From Alteribacillus sp. YIM 98480 (GTDB taxonomy: Bacteria > Bacillota > Bacilli > Bacillales > Marinococcaceae), in contig NZ_VTOK01000005.1 in NCBI RefSeq assembly GCF_009765375.1, positions 222,966 to 266,801 of the forward strand: a stretch of 43,836 nt of DNA. Reading direction: 5' to 3'. Position numbers and translations under genes: made by a program. The notes beneath the pieces are model-generated. The model saw nothing but the letters and a program-made list of their open reading frames with translations, made no database searches and was not told the DNA's origin. Positions 25,823 through 34,919 of the stretch are shown here, piece by piece. Positions within the stretch are counted from its first letter, which is position 1; every line of letters begins with the position of its first letter.

Positions 25823-26026
25823 TTAGCAGTCGTTGCAGTTTTCTTCACGGTTGCCGCGGTTATTCAGGTTGTCAAGATCGTCTTGAAATTCTGATTCACA
25901 AGCAAATTCCGTGTTCATGTTGTCCATGTGCAATTCACGCTGATGATTTTGGTTTCGTTTTCGGTTCGCCTTGTTAAGCTCCCGATTTTTCTGATCTTGT
26001 CGGTTTTTATTCTCACGATGTGCCAC
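25823..26026 (-). CDS. Small Asn/Arg/Glu-rich protein, unknown
   Basis: 67 residues from GTG 26026, with AGGAGATGATG upstream. Very hydrophilic (NRQDQKNRELNKANRKRNQN), later acidic, ending in NCNDC with an earlier single Cys (FACESEFQ). Such composition is common in spore-coat or outer-layer small proteins of Bacillaceae, but nothing identifies it. The terminator immediately downstream supports expression. Confidence 0.65.
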   Translation of the reverse strand: MAHRENKNRQDQKNRELNKANRKRNQNHQRELHMDNMNTEFACESEFQDDLDNLNNRGNREENCNDC

Positions 26027-26275
26027 TTATCATCATCTCCTGTAAGCCGCTTTCCCTTCAATCAGCATAATGCTCATCAAACGAAAGCAGAAGTAGAGGG
26101 AATGTTTTGCCCTCGTTTTATAAGATGTACTGCTGCTTCAGTAAAAAACCATGTAAATTTTTCAAAAATAATAATATAGGACTTTTGTAATGAAATACAG
26201 AAAAGTAAATATTGCACTCCACTAGACCCATGACTTTTGGTATACTTCCGTTTGGACAGAAAAAGGAGTGGAAAT

Positions 26276-28291
26276 ATGAAGAAGAAAATGTTTACGATTA
26301 GAAAGAAATTAATCATTAGTTTTTTATTGGTCGGTCTCATTCCGCTTATTGTTTCATCTATGTTTATTTATCAATTAAGCAGCAATGAAATGGTGGCAAA
26401 AGAAAGAAATGCCATGGAAAACATTTCGTTAAGTACAGCAGAAGGGTTAGAACAATGGCTTGATAAAAGGCTGGAAGAAGTAAAATTAACAGCGCAAACG
26501 GAAAATATTATATCAAATGACTTGGACGAACGGTTAGGGTTGATGAATTATGTGAAAGAACAGGATGCTGCTTATGAAACCGTCGTTTTTACAGATCCTG
26601 AAGGAATCGTTCGTGCCCACACTTCTTCCGAAGAAATCGGTTCATTAGATTTGTCAGAGCGAGATTATTTTCAAAACGGTATGCAAGGAGAAGATTCCAT
26701 TTCCGATGTTCTTACTTCCAACTCGACAGGCAATCGGATTGTCGTCGTTGCCACGCCTGTAATGGATGATGATGATAATATTATTGGGGTAATGAGTGCA
26801 TCTCTTAATTTTGAAGCACTAGTGGAGCAGTTTTTAACAATGACAGATGAAAACATGGAAGGGGCAGAAGCTATACTAATTGATAAGCAAAATATTATTC
26901 AGCTCCATCCAGAAGAAGAACTCATAGGACAAACGGTAGAAGAAGCTGGTTTCAATGAGAATGTCGTGTCCATATTTGAAGAAGGAAAAACGTCAAACGG
27001 CGCTTCTGAACTGAAAAATAACGGCGAAGCAGCGGTTATGTCGTATGCTCCTGTGACACAAGCAGGATATGGTTTATATTTAGCAACGCCGATGGACCAT
27101 ATTTTATCAGTGACAGATCAGATCCAGCTTTTTTCCATTATTATTCTTGCTGCAGCAAGTATCCTTCTCGTATTAGCAGCTGTGTTGGTCGCTCGAAAAA
27201 TCAGTAAGCCTGTCCAAATCATCACGGAAAAAGTGAAACGGGTGGCGCAAGGCGATTTATCAGAAGATCGTGCTGTCATCCACACACGCGATGAAGTAGG
27301 GGAATTAGCTTATCACTTTAATAAGATGACAGAAAATTTAAAAGCCATCATACAGCAAGTCGAACAAAATGCGGAATTAGTCAGCTCTTCTTCTCAACAA
27401 TTAAATGCGAGCGCTGAACAATCAAGCCAAGCGTCTGAAGATATTACAACATCGATTCAGCAAGTCGCAAGCGGAGCAGAAACGCAAAAAGTCCAATCAC
27501 AGGACAATGTAAAGGCATTAAAAGAAATAACCGACGGAATTCAGCAGATGGCATCTTCAGTAACAGACATTGCACAGACATCAAGCCTTACACTGGAAAA
27601 AGCAGAAGAAGGCGGCAAGTCCGTTCAAAATACATATCATAAAATGGAATCTATTCTTGGGGCGGTCGAAGAATCCAATAAGGTCAATCAGGCCCTAGGC
27701 CAACGATCTCAAGAAATAGAAAAAATATTAAATGTGATTTCCGATATAGCAGAACAGACGAATCTGCTTGCTCTTAATGCAGCGATTGAAGCAGCAAGAG
27801 CTGGTGAACACGGTAAAGGTTTTGCGGTCGTTGCCGAAGAAGTAAGAAAGTTAGCGGAAGAATCCCAGCAATCATCCAATCAAATTGCCAGTATTATTAG
27901 AGACATTCAAACAGATATGGCTGAATCCTCCGAATCCACTAAAAACGTAACCAAAGAAGTAGAAGATGGAATGGAGGTTGTTAATGAATCAAGAGAAAAA
28001 TTTGAAAACATTCATACGTCCACACTTGAAGTGGCAGAACATATAGAACAAATGGCTGCTTCATCAGAACAATTATCTTCTAGCAGTCAAGAAATATCGG
28101 CGGCATTTGAAGAAATGAACCGTATTTCAGAAGAAGCGTCAGCTAGCACGCAAACGGTAGCAGCTTCGTCAGAAGAACAACTCGCCTCGATGCAAGAAAT
28201 CGATTCTTCTGCTCAATCGTTAAGTCAAATGGCGGCTGAATTACAAGAAGTCGTTAACCAGTTTAATCTAAAAAAAGATAATACGAAATGA
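26276..28291 (+). CDS. Methyl-accepting chemotaxis protein
   Basis: 671 residues from ATG 26276, AAAGGAG upstream. Membrane span 1 (residues about 10-30), a large extracellular Cache-type sensor (about 35-275, with [26 protein letters not shown]), span 2 (about 285-308), HAMP ([24 protein letters not shown]), and the signalling hairpin with the conserved tip [47 protein letters not shown]. The ligand is unknown; dCache sensors often bind amino or organic acids. Many Ser/Gln/Glu repeats in the helices are possible methylation sites. It is a single gene with its own terminator, so it works with chemotaxis proteins encoded elsewhere. Confidence 0.95.
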   Translation: MKKKMFTIRKKLIISFLLVGLIPLIVSSMFIYQLSSNEMVAKERNAMENISLSTAEGLEQWLDKRLEEVKLTAQTENIISNDLDERLGLMNYVKEQDAAYETVVFTDPEGIVRAHTSSEEIGSLDLSERDYFQNGMQGEDSISDVLTSNSTGNRIVVVATPVMDDDDNIIGVMSASLNFEALVEQFLTMTDENMEGAEAILIDKQNIIQLHPEEELIGQTVEEAGFNENVVSIFEEGKTSNGASELKNNGEAAVMSYAPVTQAGYGLYLATPMDHILSVTDQIQLFSIIILAAASILLVLAAVLVARKISKPVQIITEKVKRVAQGDLSEDRAVIHTRDEVGELAYHFNKMTENLKAIIQQVEQNAELVSSSSQQLNASAEQSSQASEDITTSIQQVASGAETQKVQSQDNVKALKEITDGIQQMASSVTDIAQTSSLTLEKAEEGGKSVQNTYHKMESILGAVEESNKVNQALGQRSQEIEKILNVISDIAEQTNLLALNAAIEAARAGEHGKGFAVVAEEVRKLAEESQQSSNQIASIIRDIQTDMAESSESTKNVTKEVEDGMEVVNESREKFENIHTSTLEVAEHIEQMAASSEQLSSSSQEISAAFEEMNRISEEASASTQTVAASSEEQLASMQEIDSSAQSLSQMAAELQEVVNQFNLKKDNTK

Positions 28292-28295
28292 TAAT

Positions 28296-28338
28296 AAAAA
28301 GCTATCTAAAGGGGAGTTCCCCTTAAAGATAGCTTTTT
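28296..28338 (+). terminator. Terminator of the chemotaxis gene
   Basis: AAAAAGCTATCT and AGATAGCTTTTT, with an inner AAGGGGA/TCCCCTT, form a long near-perfect stem. Confidence 0.88.
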
Positions 28339-28460
28339 ACTTTTATTGAACTGCATCTTTCGCCATAAAGAATTTTGTCAAATGGATAATTTCTCTTTAT
28401 TATTTGATCTCCAGGTCCGAGTCAGTGGTTGTACTTGAGAACAAGAACTTCTTTTTTAAT

Positions 28461-28610
28461 AGGTAAGAAATTATAAATATTTGGCGTTTTACATGTCTAG
28501 CGCAAGCGCCTACTCGCTTGAGGTTCCTGCGGTTCGTCAATGGAAAGCAAAGATCAGCTTTCCATATGCCGACCCTCCAGGATTTGGACAGGGCGCTTGC
28601 GCTTTTCTTA
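28461..28610 (+). repeat. Short foldback repeat, full copy
   Basis: AGGTAAGAAATTATAAATA to GGCGCTTGCGCTTTTCTTA, slightly shortened inside (the GTCGCTCGTGAGC segment is missing). Its last TTA is the TAA stop of the ATPase gene on the opposite strand. Confidence 0.9.
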
Positions 28611-30740
28611 CAAAGTGTTTGGGCTTTTTTCTTTGTTTTTTAGCTTTAATAAGCGAAGTCCGTTTAAAGTAACAAGTAAGGTAGCTCCCATATCGGCGAA
28701 AATAGCAATCCACAGCGTCAGCCATCCTGGAATAACGAGCAGGAGGGCGAGCAGTTTAATACCAATTGAAAAAACAATATTCTGCTTAATAATGCGGAGT
28801 GCTTTGCGGCTGAGCTGTACCGTAAATGGAAGTTTTTCTAAATCATCTGCCATAAGTGCCACATCGGCCGTTTCAAGCGCCGTATCGGTCCCGGCACCAC
28901 CCATCGCAATTCCTATTGTTGCATTGGCCAAAGCAGGAGCATCATTAACCCCATCTCCAACCATTGCTACTTTCTGGTTTTTTTTCATCATGTTTTTAAT
29001 CACATCAAGTTTGTTTTGAGGCAGAAGTTCGGATTGAACATGTTTGACTCCTGCAATTGTACCGATCGCTTGGGCTGTCTGTTCATTGTCTCCCGTTAAC
29101 ATGACCGTTTCTTTTATACCTAATGCATGCAGACGCTGAAGAACAGCTGGGCTTGAGCTCCGTATTTCATCTGCCACAGCTAGAACTGCCGTTATTTTCT
29201 CATTGGTTCCCATTACCATCACGGTTTTACCTGTTGTTGTCCATTCTTCCATGAACTGATTGACATGATCTGTTAATAATGCTTTATGGAAAAAAGATGG
29301 CTTCCCGACATAATACATAGTGCCGTTAATGCGGCCTTGAATGCCGTTTCCAGTAATCGATTGAAACGCTTCTACGTTTACGTTTTTGTAATCAATCTTT
29401 TGCTCATTAGCCTGTCTTGTGACTGCTGCAGCAAGCGGATGCTGGGAATGATTTTCTAACGCTGCCAAATAAGAAAACATTTCTTCTTGATCGTCAGCGA
29501 AAATAGCAATGTCAGTAAGAGAAGGGACCCCATACGTCAGCGTACCGGTTTTATCAAATGCGACTGCTCGAATAGCTCCCATTTCTTCTAAATAGACGCC
29601 GCCTTTTATAAGAACACCATTTTTTGCAGCATTGCCAATCGCTGTTACGACAGAGACTGGAGTAGAAATAACGAGTGCACACGGACAGCCGACGACAAGA
29701 ACAGCCAGCCCTTGATAAATCCAAATGCTCCACTGTGCTCCGAATAATAAAGGAGGAAAAATGGCAACGAAGAAAGCAGCCGCTATAATTGCAGGCGTAT
29801 AATACTTAGCAAAGCGGTCCACAAAGGCTTGCGATGGTGCTTTTTCAGCCTGTGCTTCTTCGACGAGGTGAATGATTTTAGCAAGCGTTGTATCTTCCGC
29901 GCGTTTGGTAACTTCTATTTCTAAAAAACCTTCTTCATTAAGCGTACCTGCAAAAACATCATCTCCGGATTGCTTTTCAGCTGGAACCGATTCTCCGGTA
30001 ATGGCTGCTTGATTAATCGTAGAGACGCCTTTTGTAATACGTCCGTCCATGGCAATTTTTTCGCCGGGTTTGACAAGCAGCGTGTCTCCAATTTGTATAT
30101 CATCCACTGGTATGACAGCTTCTGTTCCATCTCGTCGTATAAGCGCTTCATTCGGTGCAATCTCCATGAGTGACGTAATCGATTGCCGCGCTTTATCGAT
30201 CGAAAACCGCTCAAGCGCTTCACTAATCGCAAACAAAATAACAACAACAGCACCTTCTCCGTATTCACCAATCAGCACCGCTCCAATAATCGCCACCGTC
30301 ATTAATGTTTTCATATCAAATCGCAGGCGAAAAAGGTTGAAAAGTCCTGTCCGGAACAAAGAATGACCGCCAATAACAATGGAAGAAAGATAAGCGAGAA
30401 TCGTATAAAGATGATGTTCTCCAACAAACATATGAGAACACACACCAGCTGCCAACAGCAGTAAAGAAATCATTAAGGATGCATGCTTTTTCCAAAAAGG
30501 CTCCTTTTTAACCGGCGTTTGATCTTTTTCATGACGCACGGCTATATTTTCAAAGGCACCGGCTTTTTCCAGTTTTTCGACAGATACGTCTCCATAAACG
30601 GTTAACTTAGAGGCGCCAAAATTCACATCTGCACTGTTCACACCATCCAGGTGCTTCACGTTTTGCTCAAACGTGTCTGCGCAGCCTGCTCAGGTTAAGC
30701 CTTGTATGCGGTAAATTTGTTTTTTATCAGTATCAGGCAC
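28608..30740 (-). CDS. P1B-type (Zn/Cd/Pb) metal ATPase with Sec in the N-terminal metal site
   Basis: Exports soft divalent metals. Starting at GTG 30740 (AGGGGGGTGA upstream), 16 codons lead to UGA (30692-30690) and then [16 protein letters not shown], so the HMA metal site reads GLT-Sec-AGCA where CadA/ZntA-type proteins have CxxC. The protein is 710 residues. Core motifs are intact: TGES phosphatase loop, [12 protein letters not shown] (membrane CPC), DKTGTLTYG with the phosphorylated Asp, [19 protein letters not shown] and the TM8 Asp in [11 protein letters not shown] perfect 7-bp hairpin with loop GAGCA follows the UGA. An alternative start within the frame beyond the UGA (at MKHLDG) would give a 683-residue ATPase with a truncated HMA domain. 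Its stop codon is the edge of the adjacent repeat. There is no adjacent CadC-type repressor. Confidence 0.87.
30657..30692 (-). promoter_or_regulatory. bSECIS-like hairpin of the ATPase gene
   Basis: Bases 15-21 after UGA (CACGUUU) pair perfectly with bases 27-33 (AAACGUG) around the loop GAGCA, which has two G, at 22 and 24 bases after UGA. Confidence 0.85.
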
Positions 30741-30948
30741 GAAGCTCACCCCCCTGGGCATTTGCACAATCAAATGAATATTTGAATATATTCTCATGTT
30801 ACTCAAATAGATGTTTGAATGTCAATGAATTTGAAAGGAAAAATATGAGCATCTTCATAGGGAAGAGAGCCCTCTGCTGCAGAATATTAACGTGCGTAAA
30901 AAGATGTTCGTTTCGATAATAAATTTGAGCTAAAACGTTCCTCCTTTA

Positions 30949-30979
30949 GAAAAACATCCGGAAAGGTTCCGGATGCTTT
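30949..30979 (-). terminator. Terminator of the reductase gene
   Basis: On the minus strand CATCCGG and CCGGATG pair around AACCTTT and are followed by TTTTTC, about 20 bases beyond the stop at 31000. Confidence 0.8.
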
Positions 30980-30999
30980 TGAAACTGGATGCTGCTGTT

Positions 31000-31758
31000 T
31001 TACAATTCATGTACATCAATCGAAGCGCCGTTTTCAAAGGTTTGTTCAAATAATAACTTGTCCATTTTTTCCGCCACTGATTCTGGAGAAAGGAGTTTAC
31101 CTTCATCTTTATAAGATTGGAACGTTTCGACGGCTTGAAAATCTTCTTTTGAAAGAGAGCGAATGTTTTCTTGCATCGGTGTATCAACAATACCCGGAGC
31201 AAACGATAAAAAACGTACAGGGGAGGCTTTGTTCTCTTTTTGTTCAATCGCACAAGTACGTGTGAACATATCCAACCCGGCTTTTGTCGAACAATATACA
31301 CTCCAGCCGTGCATCGGATGATGAGCTGCCCCTGAAGAAACGTTTAATATTGTTTTAGGAACGTCAAAAGAAGGGCTTGCTTTCACAAATGAAGATGATA
31401 AAATCATCGGAGCGAGCAAGTTTAATTGTACGGCAGCTTCGGCTTCTGCTGACCCCCATTTGTCTGCAGGAGCAACTGGCTCCACCATCCCGGCATTGTT
31501 AATTAACGTAAGAGAAGAAACGGTTTCTTGGTTAATGTTTTGAAAAATAACCGGAAGAATCGCTTCCACTTGATGTCTATCCGTTAAATCGCAGGAAAAA
31601 TGATCAAGTGAAGCCCCGGTTTTGCGAGCTTTTTCTGCTAAAGATTCGTCTTTTGTACGAGAAATAGTATAAAGATGGACATTGTCGTTTTGTAAAAAAT
31701 GCTGCGCCGCAGCGAGCCCAATCCCGTGAGACGCTCCGGTAAGAATAATGTGATCCAA
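31000..31758 (-). CDS. Short-chain dehydrogenase/reductase, YueD-like
   Basis: 252 residues from TTG 31758, 8 bases after TAGGAGGTA. Rossmann motif TGASHGIGLAAAQH at residues 7-20, NNAGMVEP near 88, the catalytic Ser in NVSSGAAHHP (near 140) and YCSTKAGLD (YxxxK, near 153). It resembles sepiapterin reductase-like SDRs and Bacillus YueD, reported to reduce benzil. NADPH-dependent carbonyl reduction is likely; the natural substrate is unknown. It is a single gene with its own terminator. Confidence 0.85.
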   Translation of the reverse strand: MDHIILTGASHGIGLAAAQHFLQNDNVHLYTISRTKDESLAEKARKTGASLDHFSCDLTDRHQVEAILPVIFQNINQETVSSLTLINNAGMVEPVAPADKWGSAEAEAAVQLNLLAPMILSSSFVKASPSFDVPKTILNVSSGAAHHPMHGWSVYCSTKAGLDMFTRTCAIEQKENKASPVRFLSFAPGIVDTPMQENIRSLSKEDFQAVETFQSYKDEGKLLSPESVAEKMDKLLFEQTFENGASIDVHEL

Positions 31759-31918
31759 TTTTAGTACCTCCTAAAAAAATAGTAGTTTATTACTGTAGCA
31801 AAAAGGGAATGAAAGGAAACTAAACAAAGGTATCTCCACATATTGTTTCCTTCTTTGTATAATGAATTAGACATCTAACTAAATCAAACCATTACATTTT
31901 CAAAGGTGAGTGATAACC

Positions 31919-32764
31919 ATGAACTTAGCATATCAAGAAGGACAGGATATGAAAGCATTTTTGACGGAAAATAAAGATCAGTTTGAACATGAATTACTGC
32001 AAGAGGCAGTGAATGTGAGAGAAAAAATCGAAGAAATTCAGCTGATCGGCAATATTAATCTTATAGATAATGCTCACAAATTAGTAACATATGTCGTTGA
32101 ACAAAAAGAAGCAGAACTCATTGAATTTTCAAGGCAAGAAGGAGTAGCATGGGCAAGGTACAAGTTAACCTTAACTTTTAAACTCGAATGGGTGCAGGCG
32201 ATAAGAAGAACACTGTGGAAATTCCTGCAATTCTATAGTCATTTGAAGGACAATAGCAGTGACGACACGGATGATTTTTTTGTGTTAGAGAAAAAAATTA
32301 ATGATTTCATCGATAAATTCCTCAATTCTTTTTTTCTCAGCTATTCTAAATACAAGGATAAATTGATTGAATCGCAAAGCAAATTGGTGGAAAACCTCTC
32401 TGTACCGATTATTCCTGTTACAAGCGCCATGTGTGTTCTGCCTTTAATCGGAACGATCGATGAATCAAGGATGAAAACAATTGAAGAAAAAGTATTGATG
32501 GAAATAGGTGAAAAACGGATTCAAACGTTAATCTTAGACCTATCTGGAATCGCAGACATGGAAGAAGCCGTCGTCGATCATTTAATGAAAGTCATTGAAG
32601 GCGTCTCCATCATGGGAAGCAAACCGATTATTACAGGCGTACGCCCTGAAGTGGTAAGAAAAATGATTGATTTAGGAATTAACCTAGAAAAAAAAGCAGA
32701 AACAAAAGGAAGCCTTCAACAAGCGTTATCTGACTTTTTTATAACGTCTTCAGCTGAAAAATAA
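31919..32764 (+). CDS. RsbR-family STAS protein
   Basis: 281 residues. The N-terminal half (to about 160) is helical and globin-like, as in stressosome RsbR paralogues. The C-terminal STAS domain runs from VPIIPVTSAMCVLPLIGTID to TGVRPEVVRKMIDLGI. RsbR proteins form the stressosome that controls sigma-B. In RsbRA the STAS domain is phosphorylated on two Thr; here the first is replaced by Glu (SGIADMEEAVVDH), whereas the second site TGVRPE is present. Start ATG 31919 follows AAAGGTGAGTG (GTG 31910 is the alternative). It is alone in this region, with no rsbS or rsbT beside it. Confidence 0.8.
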   Translation: MNLAYQEGQDMKAFLTENKDQFEHELLQEAVNVREKIEEIQLIGNINLIDNAHKLVTYVVEQKEAELIEFSRQEGVAWARYKLTLTFKLEWVQAIRRTLWKFLQFYSHLKDNSSDDTDDFFVLEKKINDFIDKFLNSFFLSYSKYKDKLIESQSKLVENLSVPIIPVTSAMCVLPLIGTIDESRMKTIEEKVLMEIGEKRIQTLILDLSGIADMEEAVVDHLMKVIEGVSIMGSKPIITGVRPEVVRKMIDLGINLEKKAETKGSLQQALSDFFITSSAEK

Positions 32765-32939
32765 CGAAATCCTCTGTGAAATCAACTGGTTGTCATTTGA
32801 CATGATAGAAGATGGACAAGCAACGATGCCTTTGAGAGGGCTTATATAGAAAGTGGAAGGGGCCTGGTTATATACTTGCGCTCCAATTTCAATCGCCCCT
32901 TCTCATTTTTAAAGAACCATCATTCAATGTTTTCATCGA

Positions 32940-33089
32940 ATGCCTCAGGTGATTGAAAAAGGAATTTTTTTCTGCCAACTCTTTTCATTCCTAACGTCAT
33001 CATTGCTGGTTTTCTTGCTCATTGCCGGACGAAGAGCACAAATCTATTATAAGCTTCATACCCTTAATGAATCGATTCCAAACAAATAG
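32940..33089 (+). CDS. Possible 49-residue membrane peptide or remnant
   Basis: MPQVIEKGIFFCQLF, then a hydrophobic run FLTSSLLVFLLIAG and RRAQIYYKLHTLNESIPNK. It could be a single-span peptide or the 3' end of a lost membrane gene. No convincing ribosome site. Confidence 0.3.
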   Translation: MPQVIEKGIFFCQLFSFLTSSLLVFLLIAGRRAQIYYKLHTLNESIPNK

Positions 33090-33212
33090 ATGGTCATAAT
33101 GCTTAGACTAGTATTGTAATAAAATGAATCCTATTATTTTATCCGGCGTGCTGACGCTGAAGTGTTAACTGCAGCGGTCCTCAGCCATCAAAGCGAGTTA
33201 TTTGTAGTGAAA

Positions 33213-33305
33213 ATGGCGAGTAAAAGAGAAGTATCGGCGAGTAAAAGTGCAAAGTCGTCGAGTAAACCAGATAATTCGGCTAGTATTGTAAAAGAATGGA
33301 AATGA
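33213..33305 (+). repeat. 21-bp-period repeat, copy 1 (ASK heptads)
   Basis: GGCGAGTAAAAG recurs every 21 bases three times, then GGCTAGTATTGTAAAAGAATGG. In one frame from ATG 33213 it reads MASKREVSASKSAKSSSKPDNSASIVKEWK (30 residues). Partner copy at 34527. Confidence 0.75.
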
Positions 33306-33403
33306 AATCATCCGGCAAATTCAGAGCCATCATTCCATCTGGCTTATTCTCTTTACTCCAAACTCTAAATTGACCCTCATCAGTCTGAATAATACACCCA
33401 TTG

Positions 33404-33838
33404 TTAGTTCTCCCTTTTTTCCTCCCAAATCTGTATACGTTCTTCATGACTAACCTCTTTATGTACTTGATGCAGCATCCATATATAACCAAAGGGATCC
33501 ATGAATATGGCGTTCGATACTCCGTAGTCAGAAATCTCAGTCACCGGTTGCACCTCTGTACAACCTAAATCCATCGCATTTGCATAGGTCTCTTTAATAT
33601 CTGGGACAGTAACATTAACCCAACTAGTTTTAGGGTCGTCAGGATTTGGTGCGATCAAATGGAATTCTGGGTTTTCATCTAACATATGAAAGTGAACGTC
33701 GTATAGGATAAAAACTGCCTCATTTTCACCACGAGGAAAGTTTGAAACCTCCACACGCTCGATATCAAATATATTTTCGTATAATTCCAATGCTTTTAAG
33801 CTATCTTTCACCACCATATTAATTTCTACCCCAACCAT
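33404..33838 (-). CDS. VOC family protein
   Basis: 144 residues of the glyoxalase/bleomycin-resistance fold: MVGVEINMVVKDSLKALELYENIFD at the start, VHFHMLDENPEFHLIAPNPDD mid-protein and FGYIWMLHQVHKEVSHEER near the end. The two-lobed arrangement with His and Glu ligands suits a metal-dependent VOC enzyme, but the reaction is unknown. ATG 33838 is 10 bases after AAAAGGAG (GTG 33847 is too close). It is isolated between repeat-bearing gaps. Confidence 0.8.
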   Translation of the reverse strand: MVGVEINMVVKDSLKALELYENIFDIERVEVSNFPRGENEAVFILYDVHFHMLDENPEFHLIAPNPDDPKTSWVNVTVPDIKETYANAMDLGCTEVQPVTEISDYGVSNAIFMDPFGYIWMLHQVHKEVSHEERIQIWEEKREN

Positions 33839-33847
33839 AATGAACAC

Positions 33848-34526
33848 ACTCCTTTTATAAGTTAATAAATATTCTATACCTCACATTTTACCTAGTTTAT
33901 TAATCAAAGTATACAACTTCAATATTAATAACACAGTAATTATGATTTTCTTATTGTACTATACTGCCCATTATCTACAGTATAATTTTCCATCGTTTTC
34001 AGCGTATTTAGAGAAATAAACATAGCTGATTATTAACCTTGCGGAAGGATTATATACAGTAATTATTTATATATTCACGTACACAAAAACAAACACAAAC
34101 ATACTCAGTGGTTGATCCGTTCTATTCTCCTCATGATTTCATTCGTGTGCTTCTATCAAATTTGTGCTTTCTATATATAAAAAAGATGCACTTAACAATT
34201 GAATCACAAAATAACTCCATTTCCCTATAAAAAAGTGGAACGGGGTTCACTTTTTTAAGATTTTCTTAGTTTGTTGATTGGAGCCTGCTATCGAGAGGAA
34301 GAATCTATCATGAAAGAAATCGAATTCGCTTAAACAATTACATTAATCGTAAAAAATACTGTTAGTAAATCTTGAAAAATTAATGTAAAACATTCATCCA
34401 AGTGGGGATGTAACACCAAGTCGAGAAGATATTCAAGTTGCTGAAAGAAGCAAAAAGAAATATAGCAGGCAACTAGAAAGAGCGAGTTCTCCATACAGTG
34501 GGTTCAACCGGCAAGGATAGTCCCAA
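33848..34526. other. Long AT-rich intergenic region, apparently degenerate
   Basis: About 680 bases without a convincing gene. Stop codons are frequent in all frames. A short coding-like stretch near 34405-34480 (DVTPSREDIQVAERSKKKY in one plus frame) may be a gene fragment. Confidence 0.5.
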
Positions 34527-34697
34527 ATGGTGAGTAAAAGCCTCGCAATGGCGAGTAAAAGAACAAGAACGGCGAGTAAAAGTATGAAGTCGGCGAGTAA
34601 ATCGCTGAATCCGGCTAGTATTGTAAAAAAATGGAACTTAGGAAACTATGCAATCAGCAAAACAAAGTGGATATCTCTACCATTCCAAGTGATTTGA
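34527..34697 (+). CDS. Possible 56-residue ASK-repeat protein (21-bp-period repeat, copy 2)
   Basis: ATG 34527, AAGGAT 9 bases upstream. Five heptads based on ASKxxxx (VSKSLAM, ASKRTRT, ASKSMKS, ASKSLNP) are followed by ASIVKKWNLGNYAISKTKW. The 21-bp period and the closing ASIVK(K/E)W block match copy 1 at 33213, and in both copies the reading frame stays open. It is either a small basic repeat peptide or a mobile repeat that happens to be open. No homologue is recognised. Confidence 0.4.
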   Translation: MVSKSLAMASKRTRTASKSMKSASKSLNPASIVKKWNLGNYAISKTKWISLPFQVI

Positions 34698-34719
34698 CGA
34701 ATAAACTGCCGGTGTCTGT

Positions 34720-34917
34720 TCAAAATCGCTGCTTTTTTGATTCATTGTCTTCAAATTTCTCGGCATCTATGCTTCGCAGATCTTCAGGCACATAAAAACA
34801 GAGCGGGAGGCCCATTTCGACCGTACCATGAAGGACCACATTTTCCAGAGATGTGCCATCCACTCTGAAAGGTAAAAAAATGGGCATGACTCCTGAAACA
34901 ATCCCATTTTTTTTCAA
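34720..34917 (-). CDS. Possible small protein after the lipoprotein
   Basis: 65 residues from TTG 34917, which lies 2 bases after the lipoprotein stop. It reads KKNGIVSGVMPIFLPFRVDG, then TVEMGLPLCFYVPEDLRSID. The weak start and lack of a ribosome site make this uncertain; it might be a decayed downstream gene. Confidence 0.35.
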   Translation of the reverse strand: MKKNGIVSGVMPIFLPFRVDGTSLENVVLHGTVEMGLPLCFYVPEDLRSIDAEKFEDNESKKQRF

Positions 34918-34919
34918 CT

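Larger units (their letters stand above)
32765..33403. other. Intergenic region with gene remnants
   Basis: No strong gene. An inverted repeat GAAGGGGC (32855-32865 area) with GCCCCTTC (about 32895) has a loop of about 30 bases and might be a transcription stop for the RsbR-like gene. It contains a 49-codon hydrophobic frame at 32940-33089 and the first 21-bp-period repeat at 33213-33305, both listed separately. Confidence 0.5.

Noticed and set aside
33280-33492. Minus-strand 70-residue frame before the VOC gene
   Set aside because: It overlaps the VOC gene end in another frame and runs into the 21-bp repeat; no start signal.
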